Assembly: GCA_964461835.1 (NCBI GenBank) | Contig: CAYWVO010000011.1 | Span: forward strand, 11,039 to 75,038 | Source of the DNA: CAYWVO01 sp964461835 | Lineage (GTDB): Bacteria; Zixibacteria; MSB-5A5; WJJR01; JAJRUJ01 | Direction of reading: 5' to 3' | DNA length: 64,000 nucleotides | Shown here: positions 24,202 through 32,934 of the stretch, piece after piece | Numbering within the stretch: the first letter of the stretch is position 1 | Layout: every line of letters starts with the position of its first letter | The notes under the pieces: model-generated | The model's database searches: none | Told to the model about the DNA's origin: nothing | The model's input: only the letters and a program-made list of their open reading frames with translations | Program-made: the position numbers and the translations under genes

Positions 24202-26061
24202 CTACCAGATTTTCTTCCACCAAAGTGAAACACTCGCCAGGCCTAGAATGGTCGAGATGATCGGGAAGAGCAAAGTCCCCTGCGGGTCGGGGAATAAGAG
24301 TCGTCCGCAGCCATACAACAGAAAATAAACCGACAAACTCATCGTGATAGTCATATATAAGCCGCGACGGAGATTGCGGAGTGGTTCGCGATGATCGGGA
24401 CCGAGCGCACGCGCGGTAGAGGTCCAAAAACCCGGCGGCTTGCTCTTTGCATAAAACGATGAGAGCACAGCTTGCTTCGTTCGTGGTGTCAGCAGGGTGA
24501 CCACCACTACGGTAGTCGTTGACAGCACCGACATCAAGATCAGCCGCAACCAATCCTCTTCGATAAAATATAACAACACGGGCGCCAGAACTAACGAAAC
24601 GGCGATGGCCGTAATTTCCGAATACAAATTGATCCGCTCCCACACCCAGCGCAAAATCAACACGGCGCCGGTCCCCGCGCCAAAGAGCAGACTGATATGC
24701 CACGCAGTTTGAATCGACCCCAGGTTGGCCATAACGGTAAGGGCGATCAAGAGGATTACCACATTCGACAACCGCGATACCGCCACCAGCTCGGGATTTT
24801 TCGGTTCGCGTTTGAGCCAGCCGCGGTTGATCACCCGCAGATAGAGATCGTTACTCCAATAGCCGGCACCCCACGTGAGATGCGTATCAACTGTCGAGGC
24901 CAGCGCCGCCAACAACCCGGTCAACGCCAGCCCGATCACCCCAACGGGCAGCAGGTCTTTAATCCCGGTGGCGTACAGCAGTTCCCGTCCGGCCACGAAC
25001 GCTTCTCCGCTCGCTTCGCCGGCGGTGTACGGATAGACCAGTAACAATCCAATCCCAATTACCAGCCAAACGAGGCTGCGCAGGAATATTTGCAGCCAGG
25101 TAAACACAATTGCCGCAATGCGGGCATCGCGATCGGTCTCGCAGGCCATCATGCGTTGCGCAAAATAGCCGGTCCCGTCGCTGTTGCGTTCGAATAACCA
25201 TTGCAATGAAACAACCACCAGAAATGGCACGAGCAACTCCCGGGTGTTCGGCGTGAAGGATAACAGCCCTGCCGCGGCGCTGCGGCCGTAGAGTTCGACC
25301 AGTTGGTCGACCATTGCTCCCGGCCCGCCGTAGCGGAACATGATGATACCGGCGTAGATTATGGTACCGACCATCGCCAGCGTAAATTGCATCGTGTCGG
25401 TAGCAATAACTGCACGTAAACCGCCGGTCATCGAGTACAGCCCGGTAAACGCCAGGATGACCAGAATGCTGATTACATTATTGGTGGTGGCGATATCCGG
25501 TGGCAAGGCGGTCGCGCCGGAACTGATATCGATCCCGGTGGACATGACCCAGTCATGGATTGTCTGGAAAAACCCCGTGGGTAGCCAGTCATGCCATTGG
25601 AGAAACACCTCGCTGATCCGGCTGGCGGCCACGAGCACCATTGCCAGAATTGCGCAATTCATCACCGTGCCATAGTAGATTGCTTTCAATGCACGCAGCG
25701 CCAGCACGCCGCGTCCGCTATAGCGCATTTCCGTGAGTTCAGCGTCGGTTATCACCTGTGCCCGTCGCCACGGTCCGCCAAACAGGAACCCGATCAGCAA
25801 AAATCCCAGACCATAAATCCAAAGCCGCCAGAGCATAAACACGCCCGCGGTGGCGATCAGGCCGACCACTAGCAGCGGGGTATCGGCAGCAAACTGGGTG
25901 GCTGCCAAACTCACACCGGCACGCCAGCCTTTAATCGTCCGTCCAGCGAGGAAATATTCTTCCAGATTTTTCGAGGCCTTCGCGCGGTGCCGGAAACCGT
26001 TGGCAACACTGTAGACCACAAATGCCAGTATGATCAACAAATCAATCATGCGTGGCATCAT
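24202..26061 (-). CDS. sodium:solute symporter family transporter
   Basis: 619 residues with 12-14 hydrophobic segments. The N-terminal helix (MIDLLIILAFVVYSVANGF) and the following EEYFLAGRTIKGW are typical of the SSS family, as are SLAATQFAADTP, the YSMTGGLRAVIATDTMQF segment and ASTVDTHLTWGAGYWSNDLY near residue 390. Members import sugars, amino acids or organic anions with sodium. The substrate cannot be told from sequence and no catabolic genes adjoin. The start among three nearby ATGs (26061, 26058, 26049) is uncertain. Confidence 0.9.
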   Translation of the reverse strand: MMPRMIDLLIILAFVVYSVANGFRHRAKASKNLEEYFLAGRTIKGWRAGVSLAATQFAADTPLLVVGLIATAGVFMLWRLWIYGLGFLLIGFLFGGPWRRAQVITDAELTEMRYSGRGVLALRALKAIYYGTVMNCAILAMVLVAASRISEVFLQWHDWLPTGFFQTIHDWVMSTGIDISSGATALPPDIATTNNVISILVILAFTGLYSMTGGLRAVIATDTMQFTLAMVGTIIYAGIIMFRYGGPGAMVDQLVELYGRSAAAGLLSFTPNTRELLVPFLVVVSLQWLFERNSDGTGYFAQRMMACETDRDARIAAIVFTWLQIFLRSLVWLVIGIGLLLVYPYTAGEASGEAFVAGRELLYATGIKDLLPVGVIGLALTGLLAALASTVDTHLTWGAGYWSNDLYLRVINRGWLKREPKNPELVAVSRLSNVVILLIALTVMANLGSIQTAWHISLLFGAGTGAVLILRWVWERINLYSEITAIAVSLVLAPVLLYFIEEDWLRLILMSVLSTTTVVVVTLLTPRTKQAVLSSFYAKSKPPGFWTSTARALGPDHREPLRNLRRGLYMTITMSLSVYFLLYGCGRLLFPDPQGTLLFPIISTILGLASVSLWWKKIW

Positions 26062-26120
26062 ACGGAATCACTACGGAGAGTGCAAACGGGGAGTGGTAGT
26101 TGATGCGTGTAATAACAATA

Positions 26121-26145
26121 GGGGCACTGCCACAGGCAGCGCCCC
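26121..26145 (-). terminator. hairpin downstream of the zinc-ribbon gene
   Basis: GGGGCACTGCC pairs with GGCAGCGCCCC with one mismatch around a three-base loop. It lies between the two minus-strand genes, 45 bases after the zinc-ribbon stop. The T-run on that side is poor, so terminator activity is only likely. Confidence 0.5.
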
Positions 26146-26189
26146 GTCTTAATTGCAAGTCAATCATGCATGATGAGAACAACAATCAC

Positions 26190-26432
26190 TTAATAATCTC
26201 GGTAATCATCCTCATACTCTTCGTCCCCGTAATCCCACGATGAATCGGAATCCCATTCATCCTCAAACGCATCGTCCACGCGATACTTCGTCCCTTTGTC
26301 GGTGGACCGTTTAAACGTGTACTCGCAGTCATCACACATATACATCGTGATTTTGCGAGATAGTTCGTCCAACACGACGACATTGGTGCTGCCACAGCGC
26401 GGACAGACCCGGTGGCGCTTCTGCGGACTCAT
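26190..26432 (-). CDS. small zinc-ribbon protein with acidic tail
   Basis: 80 residues. CPRCG (10-14) and CDDC (about 33-36) form a four-cysteine zinc ribbon. The last 25 residues are almost only Asp, Glu, Tyr, Ser and Trp (DSDSSWDYGDEEYEDDYRDY). A GGAG site precedes the ATG. Similar small ribbons bind nucleic acid or RNA polymerase, but no specific function can be assigned. It lies upstream of the symporter on the same strand, separated by a hairpin. Confidence 0.8.
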   Translation of the reverse strand: MSPQKRHRVCPRCGSTNVVVLDELSRKITMYMCDDCEYTFKRSTDKGTKYRVDDAFEDEWDSDSSWDYGDEEYEDDYRDY

Positions 26433-26941
26433 GATGGTTCTCCACTCCCTTGTTATATCGGATTACCTGCGACGACGCGCTTCTGGCGTCGAGTTTCCCT
26501 CAACACAAGTATTTCTTTGTTTCGTATCTGACGTCTGAATTGCGAGTCGGCATCAAGCCGGAGATCGGCACCCTCATGTTTCGCTGCCCACAACCGCCGG
26601 AATTAATACGGCCCGTAGAACCAGGGTCAAGCAGATTTTAGTACCCCTAATGTCCTCGGCGGAGAACCGGTCATACGTGAGCGAATTCGCTGTGGCCGTA
26701 AGCCTTTACGGTGTTTGCAGTTTGTGGATCTCTGGCGAAGGCTCGCAACAATGCACCAGGGTTCTTGGCAGGAATTGACGGTGAGATCATTCGCCACTCG
26801 CACAACCGCTCTGCCGGTGACGATATATTGAAAGTCTATGCGGGCGGCGGCAGTCCCAAGGGCATTGAAAAGAAGTGATGTCGAATTCGCGTCCCGGACC
26901 GGCCGCCTGAGGCGCCGCGCAGCAAATTGCCCGGTGCCGCT
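26433..26941. other. gene-poor intergenic region
   Basis: About 510 bases between two small minus-strand genes. Two short plus-strand frames exist (26650-26778, 42 codons; 26711-26878, GTG start, 55 codons). Neither has a ribosome-binding site or a recognisable product. A six-base-stem hairpin CCGTAA-gcct-TTACGG stands near 26696-26711. I see no confident feature. Confidence 0.5.
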
Positions 26942-27232
26942 TCATTGAAACTTAGCCGATGCCGACTTAATCGACTCACCCAGTGCTTGCCAGGCGCTTT
27001 CGACCCCGGCCTTCATATCTTCCCAGGCGTCCTCGGAAGACTGACGGAGTTGCTCGATTTTTTGCTTCACCTCGGCCTGTTTGGCGCGCAGGGTTTGCAC
27101 CTGGTTTTGATATTCGATTTTCGCATCAGCGCCCGCCTGGTCGGCTTTGGCTTCCAGCTTATCGATTTCGGCGTTCCATTCATCCATTTTGGCTTTCAGC
27201 TTTTGCAGGTATGCGTCACGTGTGTCAGCCAT
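26942..27232 (-). CDS. small coiled-coil protein (sll1863-like)
   Basis: 96 residues, almost wholly heptad-rich and charged: LQKLKAKMDEWNAEIDKLEA, then AEVKQKIEQLRQSSEDAWED and a C-terminal amphipathic stretch WQALGESIKSASAKF. No signal peptide or membrane segment. It resembles the family of cyanobacterial sll1863-like stress-associated coiled-coil proteins in length and pattern; that match is from memory. A GGGAGG site lies upstream of the ATG. Confidence 0.8.
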   Translation of the reverse strand: MADTRDAYLQKLKAKMDEWNAEIDKLEAKADQAGADAKIEYQNQVQTLRAKQAEVKQKIEQLRQSSEDAWEDMKAGVESAWQALGESIKSASAKFQ

Positions 27233-27441
27233 CGATTTTTCCTCCCGTTACTATGAGCCCAAGCATCCCCCGACGATACAGGCAGCTAGCAGACACCGCG
27301 CCACGGCGCCGGGCATATAATTTAAAATCCCTGCATTTCCGTTAACACCTAATACGGCGGTTACCCGGATGACATTTTACCTTTTTCGCGTTTTCGACAG
27401 CTAGGGCGGCTTTTTCGCAGATGCCGCACACCAAATTCTCA

Positions 27442-28140
27442 TTACAGTACCCTTTCAATTAACACAAAACCGGCGGATTCCTCGGCAGCAATACGCAGAT
27501 CGGGCAACTCGGTAACACGCGCCTGATCGTGTGGTTCCAGCTCTGTATCATTGATGGTGATACGTCCCGATGTTAGATACACGAAGGCGCCGTGATTTGA
27601 TGCAAGGTGATGTTTAATTGTTGTATCCGTATTCAGTTCCGCCAGATAGATTGCGGCGTCCGCGTTGAGACGGATGACTTCCTCATTGGTATCGCAGTCG
27701 GACGCGATACAGCGCATACGGTTGTGCCGGGTAAGTCCCACCAGACTCCGTTGCCGATAGCTGGGAGCGAGGTTTGCCCGATTGGGCAATAGCCAGATTT
27801 GATGAAAATGCAGGGGTGTGTCGGAACAATTATGTTCCGAGTGCGTAATCCCCCGGCCGGCGGTCATGACCTGAATTTCACCGGCCCGCATACTGCCTTC
27901 GCGCCCGGTGCTGTCTCTGTGTGTGAGTTCACCGTCATGCACGATCGTGATAATCTCCATCTCCCGATGGGGATGGGTCGGGAATCCACTGTTGGGAGCA
28001 ACGATATCATCATTGAAAACCCGCAGCTTGCCGAAGTGGGTGTTGGCAGGATCGAAGTAGGTATCGAACGAAAAAAGCCGGTAGGTCCGCAACCAGCCAA
28101 AATCGGAGTAATGCCTATCAACGGCTTTGATTATCTGCAT
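27442..28140 (-). CDS. pirin-family bicupin protein
   Basis: 232 residues, the usual length of the YhhW-type pirins. The N-terminal cupin has the metal ligands in HPHREMEIITIVHDGELTHR with the following RAGEIQVMTAGRGITHSEHN. The second cupin is degenerate, as in the family. YhhW-like proteins can oxidise quercetin, but the physiological substrate is usually unknown. A GAGGT site precedes the ATG. It appears to stand alone. Confidence 0.92.
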   Translation of the reverse strand: MQIIKAVDRHYSDFGWLRTYRLFSFDTYFDPANTHFGKLRVFNDDIVAPNSGFPTHPHREMEIITIVHDGELTHRDSTGREGSMRAGEIQVMTAGRGITHSEHNCSDTPLHFHQIWLLPNRANLAPSYRQRSLVGLTRHNRMRCIASDCDTNEEVIRLNADAAIYLAELNTDTTIKHHLASNHGAFVYLTSGRITINDTELEPHDQARVTELPDLRIAAEESAGFVLIERVL

Positions 28141-28342
28141 CGGTAACCTCGGAAAATTCAGCTCCGAATCGCAAATCGTACGAAGAAGAACACCCGTTTA
28201 TTTGGTTAAGTTCATATGAAGATATGGGACAGGCACTCTTCGCCCATTCATCCAATCACTCACCCACTCCCCTGCAGGCCGGAAACGCGGCAAACGGCGC
28301 GGTTGATTGGGAGTCCGGACGATCTGCCCGTCGGGATGCCGA

Positions 28343-29245
28343 CTATTTCTTCGTGGGAATGTCTCTTACACAGCGGAAGCCGATATCGTCGGCAACAACA
28401 TCCGGTTTCTGTTTCCCCCGGTACACCGAGGATAACTCCGGACCCCAGGAACGAAACGAGCCGCCGCGGATCACGCGACGAACCCCGCGATCCGGCCCGG
28501 TGGGATTGGAAACGGAAATACTGGTGTAGGCATCTGGCCGATACCAGTCGGCGGTCCACTCCCAGATATTGCCGGACAGACTTGCAATCCCTTTCGGCGT
28601 CTGACCGTCACGAAAGGCATTGACGGGAGAGCTGTGCGTAAAGCCATCCGTGGGATCGGGTTCTCCGCCGTTCTTACCCGTCCGCCCATGGTTCGCATTT
28701 GTGAGGATGAGTTTATCCCCCCAGGGAAACAGCCGGCCGACTTGCCCCCGAGCAGCCCGTTCCCATTCGGCCTCGGTCGGCAGACGCATCCCTGCCCACG
28801 CGGCGTAGGCGGCAGCATCAAACCAGGTCACATAGACTACCGGATAATTCTCCCGTCCAGCCACGACAGAAAACTGCTCCTCGGTCCTGAGAATTCCACA
28901 AGTATTGGAATCCGCCATTTCCGGGTGATAGTGAGTGGCTGCCTCGGGTGAGGAATTCAAAAAGGCGGTGTACTGTGCGACGCTGACCGGGTACGCTTCA
29001 ATCTGATAACTGCTCACACGAACCGGCTGGTCGTTGATAACATCATCAAAGACGGTAATATCGACTGCATCTTTACCATACTGTTGATCGAGGATCGCCA
29101 GAAAATTCCAGGCGGCCTGCTCAGGGAGTCCCAGCAGAAACTTACCCCCCGGGATGGTGACCAGCGGCGAGGGTTCTTGGGCGGTGACCATACTGGCGAT
29201 GAGCCAGCACAGCATACTGATGAGAAGTGTTGTGATGTATCTCAT
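28343..29245 (-). CDS. secreted SUMF1/FGE-fold protein without the catalytic cysteine pair
   Basis: 300 residues from the ATG at 29245, which gives a clean signal peptide (MRYITTLLISMLCWLIASMV); an ATG at 29260 is an alternative. The formylglycine-generating-enzyme fold is clear: VTIPGGKFLLGLPEQ, YPVSVAQYTAFLN, PVVYVTWFDAAAYAAWAG, MRLPTEAEWERAARG, GNIWEWTADWY and the terminal RVIRGGSFRSWG...GFRC. The copper-binding cysteine pair that sulfatase-activating enzymes carry after RGGS is absent, so sulfatase activation is unlikely. No sulfatase gene adjoins. It follows ccmF closely on the same strand. Confidence 0.85.
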   Translation of the reverse strand: MRYITTLLISMLCWLIASMVTAQEPSPLVTIPGGKFLLGLPEQAAWNFLAILDQQYGKDAVDITVFDDVINDQPVRVSSYQIEAYPVSVAQYTAFLNSSPEAATHYHPEMADSNTCGILRTEEQFSVVAGRENYPVVYVTWFDAAAYAAWAGMRLPTEAEWERAARGQVGRLFPWGDKLILTNANHGRTGKNGGEPDPTDGFTHSSPVNAFRDGQTPKGIASLSGNIWEWTADWYRPDAYTSISVSNPTGPDRGVRRVIRGGSFRSWGPELSSVYRGKQKPDVVADDIGFRCVRDIPTKK

Positions 29246-29298
29246 TGCCCGTGTCCCCATTTCTCTCTTTGTACACTCTGTGCAATGAATCGGGTGAT

Positions 29299-31482
29299 CT
29301 AGTCTGAAACCTGAGTCCATCGCCGCACAATTGAGAGCACGGTACCCAGAGTAATAATCCCTACCCCCAGCCAGACAAAGGACGTAAACGGTTTCCGGGA
29401 GACCTCCAGAGTCAGCCGTTCAACTCCTTGTTTCTCGGCCATTGCGGGGTCGTTCACCATCACCGCCACAGAGCGGCTCTCCACCATAATTCCCACGAGC
29501 GCGATTGACAGGTCGGTACCGGGAATCGCAACTGCGGGTGACTGCTGATCGGCGGGCACTCCGGCAAAAAACTGCGGCTTTACATCCACTGTGTCGGTAG
29601 GACCGGCCACGGTAATGAGCGCACCGACAGTGATATTTCCTTCCATGTGGTCGCCGGTTTCATATTCGTGAAACGTCAAGGTATAGTCACCGTATGGAAC
29701 CGGTTCATGTTCAGCGAGAATGAGCTGCTGCGCACCGCCCGCTTCCTCCAGCACGCGCAAATCCAGCGGCGCCACGTACAAGTCACCGGTGAAACTCTCT
29801 ACCACGTGCGGGTTGCGCATATAGGATTTGGTATAATCGGAATAGTACATCTTGGGTCGCAGTTGCCGTCCCTCGTCACCGTAGGTGAGGGTCACATCGA
29901 GGTAACTGTCTTCCTCCCGTGGTTTCTCGACGCGTTCATTATACGTTAATTGGTAGCCCAAGGCCGCCTCAGTCTCCCCGGTCATGAGGGTTATCCGTTC
30001 AGCTGTTCCGTAATTCGACGACGCCACCACTCCCAGTACCATCACGGCGAATCCCAAATGTGCCAGATGGCCCCCTAGTCGGGGCAAGGTGATGTTTTTG
30101 ATGATGAAAAGCGTGTAGGCATTGGCCACTAACGCCCAAAACGCCAGGAACACCAGCAGCATATCACTGAGGCGCAACGTAATAATTAAATTAATCGGTA
30201 TGGTCACCACCGCCGCAATCACTGCCGGCCACGTGAGGCGCTTGATCAGAGTGCCGGACGGCGTGGATCCGAGCCTGGTAAATGGAATGATAATCAGAAT
30301 CAACAACAGCGCGATCCCGGCGGGGATACTTAGTGAGTGATAATAAGACATCGCCACATTGGCCGGATTACCAAAGAGCCGGGTAATCAGCGGCGAGGAG
30401 GTGCCGAGAAATACCAGAAACCCGACCGTCAAGAGAATCAACATCCCGACCGCCAGCCCGAATTCGCGGGAGGTCGGGTTACTCTCCAGTTTCTCAGCCG
30501 GGATGGTACGCACCCGCGCCAAGAGCATCGCCGGCCCCCCAACTGCCACCAGTAACATAAATCCAACCAGATAATTATTGATCCCCAGATCCGTAAAGGA
30601 ATGGACCGAAAAATCGGCCAATACGCCTGAACGGGTGAGGAATGTCCCGTAGATGACCAACAGCAGCGTGCCGATGGACAACAGCAGATTGGTCTTAATC
30701 AGTTTATTAGCGCGGCGTTGAATGAGTAAGCCGTGTAACAATGCCAGCGAGGCAATCCAGGGAATCAACGAGGAATTTTCGACCGGATCCCAGCCCCAAT
30801 AGCCGCCCCAGCCGAGTGTGATATACGCCCAATACCCGCCAAGAAATATCCCCAAACCAAGTGTCATCGCTCCCAAGCCAACCCACGGCATAACCAGTCG
30901 GGGGAAAGAACGATAGTCTTTCTGCACCAGGGATGCCATAGCGTAGGCGAACGGGATCGCCAGCGCGGCGAATCCTAAAAATACGATCGGGGGATGAATA
31001 ACCATCCAGGGATTCTGCAGCAACGGATTGAGCCCGCGTCCGTCTTCAACCGGAAACCCGGTCGGGGCAAACGGTGACCGGACCGCCAGAACGACCAGGA
31101 GAAAAAGTTGCACCACCAGGTAGAACACCATCGTCCAGCGTTCGAAGTGTTTCCCCTTGGCGATAATGGTGAAACCGAGCAGCGCGCCGAACGTCAACCA
31201 CAGCAGGAACGTCCCTTCCTGGCCGCCCCAAAATGACGAGATGACGTATTTCAGTGGCATCTCGAGCGACGAGTACGCAAAGACATATCGAAATTCGAAC
31301 CGGTGGTTCAGAAATAAGTACATCAAGTATGCTGCCGCAACCACCACCAGTGCGGTCATGGCACCATAGAAAATCCGTCCGGCTTTGAGTCCGCCTTCCC
31401 GGTTGCCAAAGGTCGCATAAACCAGCAGCGACGCGGTCGCGCACATGCCGGCGAGAATGAGTAACGTTGGGCCAAATACCAT
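29299..31482 (-). CDS. ccmF: cytochrome c biogenesis heme lyase CcmF
   Basis: 727 residues with about 15 membrane segments. The heme-handling tryptophan-rich motifs are present: SSFWGGQEGTFLLW near residue 85 and GWGGYWGWDPVENSSLIPW near 230, plus conserved membrane histidines. The C-terminal periplasmic part (LTYNERVEKPREEDSYLDVT onward) matches the CcmF beta-rich domain. CcmF attaches heme to apocytochrome c in system I maturation. Other ccm genes are not in the window. A GAGG site lies before the ATG. Confidence 0.95.
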   Translation of the reverse strand: MVFGPTLLILAGMCATASLLVYATFGNREGGLKAGRIFYGAMTALVVVAAAYLMYLFLNHRFEFRYVFAYSSLEMPLKYVISSFWGGQEGTFLLWLTFGALLGFTIIAKGKHFERWTMVFYLVVQLFLLVVLAVRSPFAPTGFPVEDGRGLNPLLQNPWMVIHPPIVFLGFAALAIPFAYAMASLVQKDYRSFPRLVMPWVGLGAMTLGLGIFLGGYWAYITLGWGGYWGWDPVENSSLIPWIASLALLHGLLIQRRANKLIKTNLLLSIGTLLLVIYGTFLTRSGVLADFSVHSFTDLGINNYLVGFMLLVAVGGPAMLLARVRTIPAEKLESNPTSREFGLAVGMLILLTVGFLVFLGTSSPLITRLFGNPANVAMSYYHSLSIPAGIALLLILIIIPFTRLGSTPSGTLIKRLTWPAVIAAVVTIPINLIITLRLSDMLLVFLAFWALVANAYTLFIIKNITLPRLGGHLAHLGFAVMVLGVVASSNYGTAERITLMTGETEAALGYQLTYNERVEKPREEDSYLDVTLTYGDEGRQLRPKMYYSDYTKSYMRNPHVVESFTGDLYVAPLDLRVLEEAGGAQQLILAEHEPVPYGDYTLTFHEYETGDHMEGNITVGALITVAGPTDTVDVKPQFFAGVPADQQSPAVAIPGTDLSIALVGIMVESRSVAVMVNDPAMAEKQGVERLTLEVSRKPFTSFVWLGVGIITLGTVLSIVRRWTQVSD

Positions 31483-32047
31483 GTCCTATCCTCGTAATCT
31501 TACCCGATTAGCACCACCGTTAGTATACGGTAACGGCAACCGCATTGGCAATAAAACACCAAAACTCTCTGGTTATTTGACACCGCCATGTATCGTCCTC
31601 TCACCCCCGCGCAGGCGGGGGTCCAGTTGCCCTTGCGCAGCAAGGGACCCTCCACATTATGTCCCGTCCCACGGGATATCATAGGCCTCCCCCGCATGTC
31701 ATCTCGGACTTGATCCGGAATCCAGTTACCCTTGCGTAGCAAGGGACTAAAAACATCTGCATGTAGCAGACACACCTCGCTTCGTCATTCCTGCGGACAC
31801 AGGAATCCCATTTCCCTTGCCCAGCAAGGGATTAGGACTTTGGGGTCTTATTACGACGCCCAATGAGTGGACGATTTAAATGAACGATATCGCGGACAAA
31901 CAAGGCACTAAGCGGATTTGGATACGGCGAAAACTTCTTGTCTCAATAGGATAGGATCGGTATATTTTTGCTGGCATAGATAAATTAATATCACGCCTAA
32001 ACATTCACCCAGGTACCGCTGGGTGATGCCCTTTATTCGGAGGATGC
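31483..32047. other. intergenic region rich in dispersed repeats
   Basis: 565 bases. The left half carries three copies of a two-module repeat (31601-31648, 31699-31747, 31783-31831). The right half is AT-rich and ends in a hairpin TCACCCAG-gtaccg-CTGGGTGA (32005-32026) just before the ribosome-binding site of the next gene. The 91-codon frame at 31500-31775 is only the repeat read as protein. Confidence 0.7.
31601..31831. repeat. three copies of the 'CCCTTGCGCAGCAAGGG' dispersed repeat
   Basis: Each copy has a variable left module around a palindromic 'GTCATYCC...' element, such as CCCCCGCGCAGGCGGGGG or CGGACTTGATCCG, followed by 'TCCAGTT/TCCCATT' and the hairpin CCCTTGCGCAGCAAGGG or a variant. 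Copies lie at 31601-31648, 31699-31747 and 31783-31831. The same family recurs at 32752, 38185-38711, 46887, 47111, 58502 and 63600. Confidence 0.8.
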
Positions 32048-32635
32048 ATGGAGTGCCCGAATTGCGGATTGGAAAATCCTGAGAAAAGCTTAACCTGTGA
32101 TTGTGGTTACAAGTTTGATACCGGAGGATTCGATCAAGAGGTACAAGACGCACATACCCAGAGAGAAAAGGAACGAATCGCCCGATCCCCTGTGTGGTCG
32201 CTGATTGGCCCGGGGGGTTTCATTGGGTTAGTCGTCATTATTGCCTTACTTTCTGCTACCAACCAGAAGAGGCCCGATCATAGACCGTCATCTGGTTCTC
32301 AAACAACCAGCTCTCGGCAATCCTATACATCTCCACCGGAAAATGTTTCCTCACCTTATCGCAATGACGCGGGATGGACTAATGCGGCTGGACACATGTG
32401 GAGTGGTGTCAAGTTATACTTTGGCCCTAAAAAAACATATGTGGGTGAGGTCGTTTGTGGAAACAACCGATATTATCATTCACACTTAAATAAAACCATT
32501 CGAGGAATCAAAATCCGGTATCCGACTGGCAAAACAGAGTGGAAAGACCGCAATGCAATTGTCAGTGGTGCTTGGTATGTTAAAAAATCCGATCCTGCGA
32601 TAGAGAAAATGATCTGGTATGAGTGTGAATACTGA
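32048..32635 (+). CDS. zinc-ribbon, single-pass membrane protein of unknown function
   Basis: 195 residues. The N-terminus MECPNCGLENPEKSLTCDCG is a four-cysteine zinc ribbon in the cytoplasm. One membrane helix follows (VWSLIGPGGFIGLVVIIALL, about 57-77). The rest is predicted outside: a Ser/Thr-rich linker and a small domain (KLYFGPKKTYVGEVVCGNNR). A GGAGG site precedes the ATG. Base composition is more AT-rich than its neighbours, which hints at transfer. I do not recognise the outer domain. Confidence 0.75.
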   Translation: MECPNCGLENPEKSLTCDCGYKFDTGGFDQEVQDAHTQREKERIARSPVWSLIGPGGFIGLVVIIALLSATNQKRPDHRPSSGSQTTSSRQSYTSPPENVSSPYRNDAGWTNAAGHMWSGVKLYFGPKKTYVGEVVCGNNRYYHSHLNKTIRGIKIRYPTGKTEWKDRNAIVSGAWYVKKSDPAIEKMIWYECEY

Positions 32636-32934
32636 CCTCGCAAGCCCATATAGAAGAACCAGACGGCGTGCCGACGGAGACAATTGCATTACCTCCTAGC
32701 CGGATTATTGCCACACATCTTTCGGCGGTTTGATAAAACCTCAAAGTGCCCAACCCCTTGCTGCGCAAGGGCAACTGGATTCCCGCTCAAGGCGGGAATG
32801 ACACAGGGGAAAGGCCTACCGAATCGCATGGTTGGGGCAGGTTGTAGGCCTGCCGCGCACGTGAGGACAAGGATTTTACATGCTGCTGAATCCAGATAAC
32901 GGGCAGACCAGGAGGTCTGTCGCGCATAATATGT
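32636..32934. repeat. intergenic repeats, inverted orientation
   Basis: CCCTTGCTGCGCAAGGG followed by GATTCCCGCTCAAGGCGGGAATGAC (32752-32804) is the dispersed two-module repeat in reverse. Further on, GGCCTGCCGCGCAC (about 32850) and GGGCAGACCAGGAGGTCTGTCGCGC (about 32902-32926) are copies of the 'GTGCGCGGCAGGTC...CTGCCC' module. No gene is seen. Confidence 0.65.

Noticed and set aside
26650..26878. Two short plus-strand frames in the gap before the coiled-coil gene
   Set aside because: One needs a GTG start directly after a stop, neither has a ribosome-binding site, and they overlap each other.
28343..29245. Annotation as active formylglycine-generating enzyme
   Set aside because: The cysteine pair needed for catalysis is missing and no sulfatase is nearby.
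31500..31775. 91-codon minus-strand frame
   Set aside because: It is a translation of the dispersed repeats (LLRKGNW, QVRDD type), commonly mis-called as a gene.
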